Made by a program: the position numbers and the translations under genes
Notes under the pieces: generated by a model
What the model was told of the DNA's origin: nothing
The model's input: the letters and a program-made list of their open reading frames with translations, nothing else
Databases searched by the model: none
DNA from: Phorcus lineatus
Taxonomy: Eukaryota > Mollusca > Gastropoda > Trochida > Trochidae
Assembly (NCBI GenBank): GCA_921293015.1
Contig: OV121094.1
Location: 6,810,764-6,874,763 of the forward strand
Direction: 5' to 3'
Length of the DNA: 64,000 bases
Shown: one piece after another, positions 38,191 through 52,129 of the stretch
Numbering within the stretch: the first letter of the stretch is position 1
Layout of the letters: every line of letters begins with the position of its first letter

Positions 38191-40271
38191 TCGAATCTGG
38201 AGCCCAAACCAAGAATCTGACAGGAAATTGGTATTGCTCAATCGATAGAACACAATGTGATGTACATTTGATGAAAGTTTGGTTTAGAAATATGCATTTT
38301 TTAAGAAAGTTATCGCGCTCGCTACAACAATATGCATACATTGGACATAGTCTTTTTCCGCGATTTTGGTCAAAATCAGCTATCTGCACCTGTATAAGCT
38401 CGAATCTGGAGACAAAACCAAGAATCTGACAGGAAATGTTAAATGCTCATTCGATAGAACACAATGTGATGTACATTTGATGAAAGTTTGGTTTAGAAAT
38501 ATGCATTTTTAAGAAAGTTATCGCGCTCGCTACAACAATATGCATACATTGGACATAGTCTTTTTCCGCGATTTTGGTCAAAATCAGCTATCTGCACCTA
38601 TATAAGCTCGAATCTGGAGCCCAAACCAAGAATCTGACAGGAAATTGGTATTGCTCAATCGATAGAACACAATGTGATGTACATTTGATGAAAGTTTGGT
38701 TTAGAAATATGCATTTTTAAGAAAGTTATCGCGCTCGCTACAACAATATGCATACATTGGACATAGTCTTTTTCCGCGTTTTTGGTCAAAATCAGCTATC
38801 TGCACCTGTATAAGCTCGAATCTGGAGACAAAATCAAGAATCTGACAGGAAATTTTAAATGCTCATTCGATAGAACACAATGTGATGTACATTTGATGAA
38901 AGTTTGGTTTAGAAATATGCATTTTTAAGAAAGTTATCGCGCTCGCTACAACAATATGCATACATTGGACATAGTCTTTTTCCGCGATGTTGGTCAAAAT
39001 CAGCTATCTGCACCTGTATAAGCTCGAATCTGGAGCCCAAACCAAGAATCTGACAGGAAATTTTAAATGCTCATTCGATAGAACACAATGTGATGTACAT
39101 TTGATGAAAGTTTGGTTTAGAAATATGCATTTTTAAGAAAGTTATCGCGCTCGCTACAACAATATGCATACATTGGACATAGTCTTTTTCCGCGATGTTG
39201 GTCAAAATCAGCTATCTGCACCTATATAAGCTCGAATCTGGAGCCCAAACCAAGAATCTGACAGGAAATTGGTATTGCTCAATCGATAGAACACGATGTG
39301 ATGTACATTTGATGAAAGTTTGGTTTAGAAATATGCATTTTTAAGAAAGTTATCGCGCTCGCTACAACAATATGCATACATTGGACATAGTCTTTTTCCG
39401 CGATTTTGGTCAAAATCAGCTATCTGCACCTGTATAAGCTCGAATCTGGAGACAAAACCAAGAATCTGACAGGAAATTTTAAATGCTCATTCGATAGAAC
39501 ACAATGTGATGTACATTTGATGAAAGTTTGGTTTAGAAATATGCATTTTTAATAAAGTTATCGCGCTCGCTACAACAATATGCATACATTGGACATAGTC
39601 TTTTTCCGCGATTTTGGTCAAAATCAGCTATCTGCACCTATATAAGCTCGAATCTGGAGCCCAAACCAAGAATCTGACAGGAAATTGGTATTGCTCAATC
39701 GATAGAACACAATGTGATGTACATTTGATGAAAGTTTGGTTTAGAAATATGCATTTTTAAGAAAGTTATCGCGCTCGCTACAACAATATGCATACATTGG
39801 ACATAGTCTTTTTCCGCGTTTTTGGCCAAAATCAGCTATCTGCACCTGTATAAGCTCGAATCTGGAGACAAAATCAAGAATCTGACAGGAAATTTTAAAT
39901 GCTCATTCGATAGAACACAATGTGATGTACATTTGATGAAAGTTTGGTTTAGAAATATGCATTTTTAAGAAAGTTATCGCGCTCGCTACAACAATATGCA
40001 TACATTGGACATAGTCTTTTTCCGCGATGTTGGTCAAAATCAGCTATCTGCACCTGTATAAGCTCGAATCTGGAGCCCAAACCAAGAATCTGACAGGAAA
40101 TTTTAAATGCTCATTCGATAGAACACAATGTGATGTACATTTGATGAAAGTTTGGTTTAGAAATATGCATTTTTAAGAAAGTTATCGCGCTCGCTACAAC
40201 AATATGCATACATTGGACATAGTCTTTTTCCGCGATTTTGGTCAAAATCAGCTATCTGCACCTATATAAGC
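38191..40271 (+). repeat. Two further copies of the 1,040-bp 5-monomer repeat
   Basis: After two intervening monomers (37775-38190), the 5-monomer order resumes with copies at 38191-39231 (1,041 bp because of one extra T) and 39232-40271. The first again carries AAATGTTAAATG (near 38436), like 33615-36734. The second carries TTTTAATAAAG (near 39548), like 36735-37774. The tract from about 36735 onward therefore matches 39232 onward at an offset of 2,497 bp, i.e. 12 monomers plus the extra T. Confidence 0.8.
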
Positions 40272-41935
40272 TCGAATCTGGAGCCCAAACCAAGAATCTG
40301 ACAGGAAACTGGTATTGCTCATTCGATAGAACACGATGAGATGTACATTTGATGAAAGTTTGGTTTAGAAATATGCATTTTTAAGAAAGTTATCGCGCTC
40401 GCTACAACAATATGCATACATTGGACATAGTCTCTTTCCGCGATTTTGGTCAAAATCAGCTATCTGCACCTATATAAGCTCGAATCTGGAGCCCAAACCA
40501 AGAATCTGACAGGAAATTGGTATTGCTCAATCGATAGAACACGATGTGATGTACATTTGATGAAAGTTTGGTTTAGAAATATGCATTTTTAAGAAAGTTA
40601 TCGCGCTCGCTACAACAATATGCATACATTGGACATAGTCTTTTTCCGCGTTTTTGGTCAAAATCAGCTATCTGCACCTGTATAAGCTCGAATCTGGAGA
40701 CAAAATCAAGAATCTGACAGGAAATTTTAAATGCTCATTCGATAGAACACAATGTGATGTACATTTGATGAAAGTTTGGTTTAGAAATATGCATTTTTAA
40801 GAAAGTTATCGCGCTCGCTACAACAATATGCATACATTGGACATAGTCTTTTTCCGCGATGTTGGTCAAAATCAGCTATCTGCACCTGTATAAGCTCGAA
40901 TCTGGAGACAAAACCAAGAATCTGACAGGAAATTTTAAATGCTCATTCGATAGAACACAATGTGATGTACATTTGATGAAAGTTTGGTTTAGAAATATGC
41001 ATTTTTAAGAAAGTTATCGCGCTCGCTACAACAATATGCATACATTGGACATAGTCTTTTTCCGCGATTTTGGTCAAAATCAGCTATCTGCACCTATATA
41101 AGCTCGAATCTGGAGCCCAAACCAAGAATCTGACAGGAAACTGGTATTGCTCATTCGATAGAACACGATGAGATGTACATTTGATGAAAGTTTGGTTTAG
41201 AAATATGCATTTTTAAGAAAGTTATCGCGCTCGCTACAACAATATGCATACATTGGACATAGTCTCTTTCCGCGATTTTGGTCAAAATCAGCTATCTGCA
41301 CCTATATAAGCTCGAATCTGGAGCCCAAACCAAGAATCTGACAGGAAATTGGTATTGCTCAATCGATAGAACACGATGTGATGTACATTTGATGAAAGTT
41401 TGGTTTAGAAATATGCATTTTTAAGAAAGTTATCGCGCTCGCTACAACAATATGCATACATTGGACATAGTCTTTTTCCGCGTTTTTGGTCAAAATCAGC
41501 TATCTGCACCTGTATAAGCTCGAATCTGGAGACAAAATCAAGAATCTGACAGGAAATTTTAAATGCTCATTCGATAGAACACAATGTGATGTACATTTGA
41601 TGAAAGTTTGGTTTAGAAATATGCATTTTTAAGAAAGTTATCGCGCTCGCTACAACAATATGCATACATTGGACATAGTCTTTTTCCGCGATGTTGGTCA
41701 AAATCAGCTATCTGCACCTGTATAAGCTCGAATCTGGAGACAAAACCAAGAATCTGACAGGAAATTTTAAATGCTCATTCGATAGAACACAATGTGATGT
41801 ACATTTGATGAAAGTTTGGTTTAGAAATATGCATTTTTAAGAAAGTTATCGCGCTCGCTACAACAATATGCATACATTGGACATAGTCTTTTTCCGCGAT
41901 TTTGGTCAAAATCAGCTATCTGCACCTGTATAAGC
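40272..41935 (+). repeat. 832-bp (4-monomer) higher-order tandem duplication
   Basis: Copies are 40272-41103 and 41104-41935. The order is: AAACTGGTATTGCTCATT with CACGATGAGATG and TAGTCTCTTTCC; GGTATTG/CACGATG with CGCGTTTTT; ACAAAATC with CGCGATGTT; ACAAAACC with CGCGATTTT. They differ at the end of the fourth monomer (CTATATAAG against CTGTATAAG). The first monomer type also occurs once upstream at 37775. Confidence 0.85.
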
Positions 41936-44186
41936 TCGAATCTGGAGCCCAAACCAAGAATCTGACAGGAAATTTTAAATGCTCATTCGATAGAACACAA
42001 TGTGATGTACATTTGATGAAAGTTTGGTTTAGAAATATGCATTTTTAAGAAAGTTATCGCGCTCGCTACAACAATATGCATACATTGGACATAGTCTTTT
42101 TCCGCGTTTTTGGTCAAAATCAGCTATCTGCACCTGTATAAGCTCGAATCTAGAGCCCAAACCAAGAATCTGACAGGAAATTTTAAATGCTCATTCGATA
42201 GAACACAATGTGATGTACATTTGATGAAAGTTTGGTTTAGAAATATGCATTTTTAAGAAAGTTATCGCGCTCGCTACAACAATATGCATACATTGGACAT
42301 AGTCTTTTTCCGCGATTTTGGTCAAAATCAGCTATCTGCACCTATATAAGCTCGAATCTGGAGCCCAAACCAAGAATCTGACAGGAAATTGGTATTGCTC
42401 AATCGATAGAACACGATGTGATGTACATTTGATGAAAGTTTGGTTTAGAAATATGCATTTTTAAGAAAGTTATCGCGCTCGCTACAACAATATGCATACA
42501 TTGGACATAGTCTTTTTCCGCGATTATGGTCAAAATCAGCTATCTGCACCTGTATAAGCTCGAATCTGGAGACAAAACCAAGAATCTGACAGGAAATTTT
42601 AAATGCTCATTCGATAGAACACAATGTGATGTACATTTGATGAAAGTTTGGTTTAGAAATATGCATTTTTAAGAAAGTTATCGCGCTCGCTACAACAATA
42701 TGCATACATTGGACATAGTCTTTTTCCGCGATTTTGGTCAAAATCAGCTATCTGCACCTATATAAGCTCGAATCTGGAGCCCAAACCAAGAATCTGACAG
42801 GAAATTGGTATTGCTCAATCGATAGAACACAATGTGATGTACATTTGATGAAAGTTTGGTTTAGAAATATGCATTTTTAAGAAAGTTATCGCGCTCGCTA
42901 CAACAATATGCATACATTGGACATAGTCTTTTTCCGCGATGTTGGTCAAAATCAGCTATCTGCACCTGTATAAGCTCGAATCTGGAGACAAAACCAAGAA
43001 TCTGACAGGAAATTTTAAATGCTCATTCGATTGAACACAATGTGATGTACATTTGATGAAAGTTTGGTTTAGAAATATGCATTTTTAAGAAAGTTATCGC
43101 GCTCGCTACAACAATATGCATACATTGGACATAGTCTTTTTCCGCGATTTTGGTCAAAATCAGCTATCTGCACCTGTATAAGCTCGAATCTGGAGACAAA
43201 ACCAAGAATCTGACAGGAAATTTTAAATGCTCATTCGATAGAACACAATGTGATGTACATTTGATGAAAGTTTGGTTTAGAAATATGCATTTTTAAGAAA
43301 GTTATCGCGCTCGCTACAACAATATGCATACATTGGACATAGTCTTTTTCCGCGATTTTGGTCAAAATCAGCTATCTGCACCTATATAAGCTCGAATCTG
43401 GAGCCCAAACCAAGAATCTGACAGGAAATTGGTATTGCTCAATCGATAGAACACAATGTGATGTACATTTGATGAAAGTTTGGTTTAGAAATATGCATTT
43501 TTAAGAAAGTTATCGCGCTCGCTACAACAATATGCATACATTGGACATAGTCTTTTTCCGCGATGTTGGTCAAAATCAGCTATCTGCACCTGTATAAGCT
43601 CGAATCTGGAGCCCAAACCAAGAATCTGACAGGAAATTTTAAATGCTCATTCGATAGAACACAATGTGATGTACATTTGATGAAAGTTTGGTTTAGAAAT
43701 ATGCATTTTTAAGAAAGTTATCGCGCTCGCTACAACAATATGCATACATTGGACATAGTCTTTTTCCGCGATTTTGGTCAAAATCAGCTATCTGCACCTG
43801 TATAAGCTCGAATCTGGAGCCCAAACCAAGAATCTGACAGGAAATTTTAAATGCTCATTCGATAGAACACAATGTGATGTACATTTGATGAAAGTTTGGT
43901 TTAGAAATATGCATTTTTAAGAAAGTTATCGCGCTCGCTACAACAATATGCATACATTGGACATAGTCTTTTTCCGCGATGTTGGTCAAAATCAGCTATC
44001 TGCACCTGTATAAGCTCGAATCTGGAGCCCAAACCAAGAATCTGACAGGAAATTTTAAATGCTCATTCGATAGAACACAATGTGATGTACATTTGATGAA
44101 AGTTTGGTTTAGAAATATGTATTTTTAAGAAAGTTATCGCGCTCGCTACAACAATATGCATACATTGGACATAGTCTTTTTCCGCG

Positions 44187-46680
44187 ATTTTGGTCAAAAT
44201 CAGCTATCTGCACCTATATAAGCTCGAATCTGGAGCCCAAACCAAGAATCTGACAGGAAACTGGTATTGCTCATTCGATAGAACACAATTAGATGTACAT
44301 TTGATGAAAGTTTGGTTTAGAAATATGCATTTTTAAGAAAGTTATCGCGCTCGCTACAACAATATGCATACATTGGACATAGTCTTTTCCGCGTTTTTGG
44401 TCAAAATCAGCTATCTGCACCTGTATAAGCTCGAATCTGGAGACAAAACCAAGAATCTGACAGGAAATTTTAAATGCTCATTCGATAGAACACAATGTGA
44501 TGTACATTTGATGAAAGTTTGGTTTAGAAATATGCATTTTTAAGAAAGTTATCGCGCTCGCTACAACAATATGCATACATTGGACATAGTCTTTTTCCGC
44601 GATGTTGGTCAAAATCAGCTATCTGCACCTGTATAAGCTCGAATCTGGAGCCCAAACCAAGAATCTGACAGGAAATTTTAAATGCTCATTCGATAGAACA
44701 CAATGTGATGTACATTTGATGAAAGTTTGGTTTAGAAATATGCATTTTTAAGAAAGTTATCGCGCTCGCTACAACAATATGCATACATTGGACATAGTCT
44801 TTTTCCGCGATGTTGGTCAAAATCAGCTATCTGCACCTGTATAAGCTCGAATCTGGAGACAAAACCAAGAATCTGACAGGAAATTTTAAATGCTCATTCG
44901 ATAGAACACAATGTGATGTACATTTGATGAAAGTTTGGTTTAGAAATATGCATTTTTAAGAAAGTTATCGCGCTCGCTACAACAATATGCATACATTGGA
45001 CATAGTCTTTTTCCGCGATTTTGGTCAAAATCAGCTATCTGCACCTGTATAAGCTCGAATCTGGAGCCCAAACCAAGAATCTGACAGGAAATTTTAAATG
45101 CTCATTCGATAGAACACAATGTGATGTACATTTGATGAAAGTTTGGTTTAGAAATATGCATTTTTAAGAAAGTTATCGCGCTCGCTACAACAATATGCAT
45201 ACATTGGACATAGTCTTTTTCCGCGTTTTTGGTCAAAATCAGCTATCTGCACCTGTATAAGCTCGAATCTGGAGCCCAAACCAAGAATCTGACAGGAAAT
45301 TTTAAATGCTCATTCGATAGAACACAATGTGATGTACATTTGATGAAAGTTTGGTTTAGAAATATGCATTTTTAAGAAAGTTATCGCGCTCGCTACAACA
45401 ATATGCATACATTGGACATAGTCTTTTTCCGCTATTTTGGTCAAAATCAGCTATCTGCACCTATATAAGCTCGAATCTGGAGCCCAAACCAAGAATCTGA
45501 CAGGAAACTGGTATTGCTCATTCGATAGAACACAATTAGATGTACATTTGATGAAAGTTTGGTTTAGAAATATGCATTTTTAAGAAAGTTATCGCGCTCG
45601 CTACAACAATATGCATACATTGGACATAGTCTTTTCCGCGTTTTTGGTCAAAATCAGCTATCTGCACCTGTATAAGCTCGAATCTGGAGACAAAACCAAG
45701 AATCTGACAGGAAATTTTAAATGCTCATTCGATAGAACACAATGTGATGTACATTTGATGAAAGTTTGGTTTAGAAATATGCATTTTTAAGAAAGTTATC
45801 GCGCTCGCTACAACAATATGCATACATTGGACATAGTCTTTTTCCGCGATGTTGGTCAAAATCAGCTATCTGCACCTGTATAAGCTCGAATCTGGAGCCC
45901 AAACCAAGAATCTGACAGGAAATTTTAAATGCTCATTCGATAGAACACAATGTGATGTACATTTGATGAAAGTTTGGTTTAGAAATATGCATTTTTAAGA
46001 AAGTTATCGCGCTCGCTACAACAATATGCATACATTGGACATAGTCTTTTTCCGCGATGTTGGTCAAAATCAGCTATCTGCACCTGTATAAGCTCGAATC
46101 TGGAGACAAAACCAAGAATCTGACAGGAAATTTTAAATGCTCATTCGATAGAACACAATGTGATGTACATTTGATGAAAGTTTGGTTTAGAAATATGCAT
46201 TTTTAAGAAAGTTATCGCGCTCGCTACAACAATATGCATACATTGGACATAGTCTTTTTCCGCGATTTTGGTCAAAATCAGCTATCTGCACCTGTATAAG
46301 CTCGAATCTGGAGCCCAAACCAAGAATCTGACAGGAAATTTTAAATGCTCATTCGATAGAACACAATGTGATGTACATTTGATGAAAGTTTGGTTTAGAA
46401 ATATGCATTTTTAAGAAAGTTATCGCGCTCGCTACAACAATATGCATACATTGGACATAGTCTTTTTCCGCGTTTTTGGTCAAAATCAGCTATCTGCACC
46501 TGTATAAGCTCGAATCTGGAGCCCAAACCAAGAATCTGACAGGAAATTTTAAATGCTCATTCGATAGAACACAATGTGATGTACATTTGATGAAAGTTTG
46601 GTTTAGAAATATGCATTTTTAAGAAAGTTATCGCGCTCGCTACAACAATATGCATACATTGGACATAGTCTTTTTCCGCG
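44187..46680 (+). repeat. 1,247-bp (6-monomer, minus one base) higher-order tandem duplication
   Basis: Two copies, about 44187-45433 and 45434-46680, are marked by a monomer carrying ACAATTAGATG (44285 and 45532) together with a one-base-shortened T run, AGTCTTTTCC (44381 and about 45628). The shared deletion proves the copies are related by duplication. One private change is CCGCTATTTT near 45429, at the junction. Outside the pair the match ends at ATGTAT against ATGCAT on the left and TTGG against CTGG on the right. Confidence 0.85.
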
Positions 46681-46925
46681 ATTTTGGTCAAAATCAGCTA
46701 TCTGCACCTATATAAGCTCGAATCTGGAGCCCAAACCAAGAATCTGACAGGAAATTGGTATTGCTCAATCGATAGAACACGATGTGATGTACATTTGATG
46801 AAAGTTTGGTTTAGAAATATGCATTTTTAAGAAAGTTATCGCGCTCGCTACAACAATATGCATACATTGGACATAGTCTTTTTCCGCGATTTTGGTCAAA
46901 ATCAGCTATCTGCACCTGTATAAGC

Positions 46926-48589
46926 TCGAATCTGGAGACAAAACCAAGAATCTGACAGGAAATTTTAAATGCTCATTCGATTGAACACAATGTGATGTAC
47001 ATTTGATGAAAGTTTGGTTTAGAAATATGTATTTTTAAGAAAGTTATCGCGCTCGCTACAACAATATGCATACATTGGACATAGTCTTTTTCCGCGATTT
47101 TGGTCAAAATCAGCTATCTGCACCTGTATAAGCTCGAATCTGGAGACAAAACCAAGAATCTGACAGGAAATTTTAAATGCTCATTCGATTGAACACAATG
47201 TGATGTACATTTGATGAAAGTTTGGTTTAGAAATATGCATTTTTAAGAAAGTTATCGCGCTCGCTACAACAATATGCATACATTGGACATAGTCTTTTTC
47301 CGCGATTTTGGTCAAAATCAGCTATCTGCACCTGTATAAGCTCGAATCTGGAGACAAAACCAAGAATCTGACAGGAAATTTTAAATGCTCATTCGATAGA
47401 ACACAATGTGATGTACATTTGATGAAAGTTTGGTTTAGAAATATGCATTTTTAAGAAAGTTATCGCGCTCGCTACAACAATATGCATACATTGGACATAG
47501 TCTTTTTCCGCGATTTTGGTCAAAATCAGCTATCTGCACCTATATAAGCTCGAATCTGGAGCCCAAACCAAGAATCTGACAGGAAATTGGTATTGCTCAA
47601 TCGATAGAACACAATGTGATGTACATTTGATGAAAGTTTGGTTTAGAAATATGCATTTTTAAGAAAGTTATCGCGCTCGCTACAACAATATGCATACATT
47701 GGACATAGTCTTTTTCCGCGATTTTGGTCAAAATCAGCTATCTGCACCTGTATAAGCTCGAATCTGGAGACAAAACCAAGAATCTGACAGGAAATTTTAA
47801 ATGCTCATTCGATTGAACACAATGTGATGTACATTTGATGAAAGTTTGGTTTAGAAATATGCATTTTTAAGAAAGTTATCGCGCTCGCTACAACAATATG
47901 CATACATTGGACATAGTCTTTTTCCGCGATTTTGGTCAAAATCAGCTATCTGCACCTGTATAAGCTCGAATCTGGAGACAAAACCAAGAATCTGACAGGA
48001 AATTTTAAATGCTCATTCGATTGAACACAATGTGATGTACATTTGATGAAAGTTTGGTTTAGAAATATGCATTTTTAAGAAAGTTATCGCGCTCGCTACA
48101 ACAATATGCATACATTGGACATAGTCTTTTTCCGCGATTTTGGTCAAAATCAGCTATCTGCACCTGTATAAGCTCGAATCTGGAGACAAAACCAAGAATC
48201 TGACAGGAAATTTTAAATGCTCATTCGATAGAACACAATGTGATGTACATTTGATGAAAGTTTGGTTTAGAAATATGCATTTTTAAGAAAGTTATCGCGC
48301 TCGCTACAACAATATGCATACATTGGACATAGTCTTTTTCCGCGATTTTGGTCAAAATCAGCTATCTGCACCTATATAAGCTCGAATCTGGAGCCCAAAC
48401 CAAGAATCTGACAGGAAATTGGTATTGCTCAATCGATAGAACACAATGTGATGTACATTTGATGAAAGTTTGGTTTAGAAATATGCATTTTTAAGAAAGT
48501 TATCGCGCTCGCTACAACAATAAGCATACATTGGACATAGTCTTTTTCCGCGATGTTGGTCAAAATCAGCTATCTGCACCTGTATAAGC
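46926..48589 (+). repeat. 832-bp (4-monomer) tandem pair rich in CGATTGAAC monomers
   Basis: The monomer order is ACAAAACC/CGATTGAAC twice, then ACAAAACC/CGATAGAAC, then GGTATTG/CACAATG. It occurs at 46926-47757 and again at 47758-48589. Differences noticed: ATGTATTTTT in the first monomer of copy 1, AATAAGCAT near 48520 and CGCGATGTT in the last monomer of copy 2. Elsewhere CGATTGAAC monomers are isolated, so the doubling is a local event. Confidence 0.75.
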
Positions 48590-49421
48590 TCGAATCTGGA
48601 GCCCAAACCAAGAATCTGACAGGAAATTTTAAATGCTCATTCGATAGAACACAATGTGATGTACATTTGATGAAAGTTTGGTTTAGAAATATGCATTTTT
48701 AAGAAAGTTATCGCGCTCGCTACAACAATATGCATACATTGGACATAGTCTTTTTCCGCGATGTTGGTCAAAATCAGCTATCTGCACCTGTATAAGCTCG
48801 AATCTGGAGCCCAAACCAAGAATCTGACAGGAAATTTTAAATGCTCATTCGATAGAACACAATGTGATGTACATTTGATGAAAGTTTGGTTTAGAAATAT
48901 GCATTTTTAAGAAAGTTATCGCGCTCGCTACAACAATATGCATACATTGGACATAGTCTTTTTCCGCGATGTTGGTCAAAATCAGATATCTGCACCTGTA
49001 TAAGCTCGAATCTGGAGCCCAAACCAAGAATCTGACAGGAAATTTTAAATGCTCATTCGATAGAACACAATGTGATGTACATTTGATGAAAGTTTGGTTT
49101 AGAAATATGTATTTTTAAGAAAGTTATCGCGCTCGCTACAACAATATGCATACATTGGACATAGTCTTTTTCCGCGATTTTGGTCAAAATCAGCTATCTG
49201 CACCTATATAAGCTCGAATCTGGAGCCCAAACCAAGAATCTGACAGGAAACTGGTATTGCTCATTCGATAGAACACAATTAGATGTACATTTGATGAAAG
49301 TTTGGTTTAGAAATATGCATTTTTAAGAAAGTTATCGCGCTCGCTACAACAATATGCATACATTGGACATAGTCTTTTTCCGCGTTTTTGGTCAAAATCA
49401 GCTATCTGCACCTGTATAAGC

Positions 49422-49633
49422 TCGAATCTGGAGACAAAACCAAGAATCTGACAGGAAATTTTAAATGCTCATTCGATATCTAGAACACAATGTGATGTAC
49501 ATTTGATGAAAGTTTGGTTTAGAAATATGCATTTTTAAGAAAGTTATCGCGCTCGCTACAACAATATGCATACATTGGACATAGTCTTTTTCCGCGATGT
49601 TGGTCAAAATCAGCTATCTGCACCTGTATAAGC
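49422..49633 (+). repeat. 212-bp monomer with a 4-bp insertion
   Basis: An ACAAAACC monomer in which CGATAGAAC reads CGATATCTAGAAC, with four extra bases placed at about 49478-49481. The surrounding block (48798 onward) is otherwise a relative of 52338 onward, which lacks the insertion, so it arose after those blocks separated or was lost from the others. Confidence 0.85.
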
Positions 49634-50049
49634 TCGAATCTGGAGCCCAAACCAAGAATCTGACAGGAAATTTTAAATGCTCATTCGATAGAACACAATG
49701 TGATGTACATTTGATGAAAGTTTGGTTTAGAAATATGCATTTTTAAGAAAGTTATCGCGCTCGCTACAACAATATGCATACATTGGACATAGTCTTTTTC
49801 CGCGATGTTGGTCAAAATCAGCTATCTGCACCTGTATAAGCTCGAATCTGGAGCCCAAACCAAGAATCTGACAGGAAATTTTAAATGCTCATTCGATAGA
49901 ACACAATGTGATGTACATTTGATGAAAGTTTGGTTTAGAAATATGCATTTTTAAGAAAGTTATCGCGCTCGCTACAACAATATGCATACATTGGACATAG
50001 TCTTTTTCCGCGATTTTGGTCAAAATCAGCTATCTGCACCTGTATAAGC

Positions 50050-52129
50050 TCGAATCTGGAGCCCAAACCAAGAATCTGACAGGAAATTTTAAATGCTCAT
50101 TCGATAGAACACAATGTGATGTACATTTGATGAAAGTTTGGTTTAGAAATATGCATTTTTAAGAAAGTTATCGCGCTCGCTACAACAATATGCATACATT
50201 GGACATAGTCTTTTTCCGCGTTTTTGGTCAAAATCAGCTATCTGCACCTGTATAAGCTCGAATCTGGAGCCCAAACCAAGAATCTGACAGGAAATTTTAA
50301 ATGCTCATTCGATAGAACACAATGTGATGTACATTTGATGAAAGTTTGGTTTAGAAATATGCATTTTTAAGAAAGTTATCGCGCTCGCTACAACAATATG
50401 CATACATTGGACATAGTCTTTTTCCGCGATTTTGGTCAAAATCAGCTATCTGCACCTATATAAGCTCGAATCTGGAGCCCAAACCAAGAATCTGACAGGA
50501 AATTGGTATTGCTCAATCGATAGAACACGATGTGATGTACATTTGATGAAAGTTTGGTTTAGAAATATGCATTTTTAAGAAAGTTATCGCGCTCGCTACA
50601 ACAATATGCATACATTGGACATAGTCTTTTCCCGCGATTTTGGTCAAAATCAGCTATCTGCACCTGTATAAGCTCGAATCTGGAGACAAAACCAAGAATC
50701 TGACAGGAAATTTTAAATGCTCATTCGATTGAACACAATGTGATGTACATTTGATGAAAGTTTGGTTTAGAAATATGCATTTTTAAGAAAGTTATCGCGC
50801 TCGCTACAACAATATGCATACATTGGACATAGTCTTTTTCCGCGATTTTGGTCAAAATCAGCTATCTGCACCTATATAAGCTCGAATCTGGAGCCCAAAC
50901 CAAGAATCTGACAGGAAATTGGTATTGCTCAATCGATAGAACACAATGTGATGTACATTTGATGAAAGTTTGGTTTAGAAATATGCATTTTTAAGAAAGT
51001 TATCGCGCTCGCTACAACAATATGCATACATTGGACATAGTCTTTTTCCGCGATGTTGGTCAAAATCAGCTATCTGCACCTGTATAAGCTCGAATCTGGA
51101 GCCCAAACCAAGAATCTGACAGGAAATTTTAAATGCTCATTCGATAGAACACAATGTGATGTACATTTGATGAAAGTTTGGTTTAGAAATATGCATTTTT
51201 AAGAAAGTTATCGCGCTCGCTACAACAATATGCATACATTGGACATAGTCTTTTTCCGCGTTTTTGGTCAAAATCAGCTATCTGCACCTGTATAAGCTCG
51301 AATCTGGAGCCCAAACCAAGAATCTGACAGGAAATTTTAAATGCTCATTCGATAGAACACAATGTGATGTACATTTGATGAAAGTTTGGTTTAGAAATAT
51401 GCATTTTTAAGAAAGTTATCGCGCTCGCTACAACAATATGCATACATTGGACATAGTCTTTTTCCGCGATTTTGGTCAAAATCAGCTATCTGCACCTATA
51501 TAAGCTCGAATCTGGAGCCCAAACCAAGAATCTGACAGGAAATTGGTATTGCTCAATCGATAGAACACGATGTGATGTACATTTGATGAAAGTTTGGTTT
51601 AGAAATATGCATTTTTAAGAAAGTTATCGCGCTCGCTACAACAATATGCATACATTGGACATAGTCTTTTCCCGCGATTTTGGTCAAAATCAGCTATCTG
51701 CACCTGTATAAGCTCGAATCTGGAGACAAAACCAAGAATCTGACAGGAAATTTTAAATGCTCATTCGATTGAACACAATGTGATGTACATTTGATGAAAG
51801 TTTGGTTTAGAAATATGCATTTTTAAGAAAGTTATCGCGCTCGCTACAACAATATGCATACATTGGACATAGTCTTTTTCCGCGATTTTGGTCAAAATCA
51901 GCTATCTGCACCTATATAAGCTCGAATCTGGAGCCCAAACCAAGAATCTGACAGGAAATTGGTATTGCTCAATCGATAGAACACAATGTGATGTACATTT
52001 GATGAAAGTTTGGTTTAGAAATATGCATTTTTAAGAAAGTTATCGCGCTCGCTACAACAATATGCATACATTGGACATAGTCTTTTTCCGCGATGTTGGT
52101 CAAAATCAGCTATCTGCACCTGTATAAGC
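50050..52129 (+). repeat. 1,040-bp (5-monomer) tandem pair marked by CTTTTCCCGCG
   Basis: Copies 50050-51089 and 51090-52129 share the rare T-to-C change giving CTTTTCCCGCG (near 50627 and 51667), followed by ACAAAACC/CGATTGAAC and GGTATTG/CACAATG monomers. The second copy lies inside the 6,240-bp duplication, so the marker appears a third time near 57907. This order of events places the 1,040-bp duplication before the 6,240-bp one. Confidence 0.8.

Noticed and set aside
38171..38389. 72-residue minus-strand open frame
   Set aside because: Produced by the one-base T-run expansion near 38297-38302 and a point change near 38158; satellite only.
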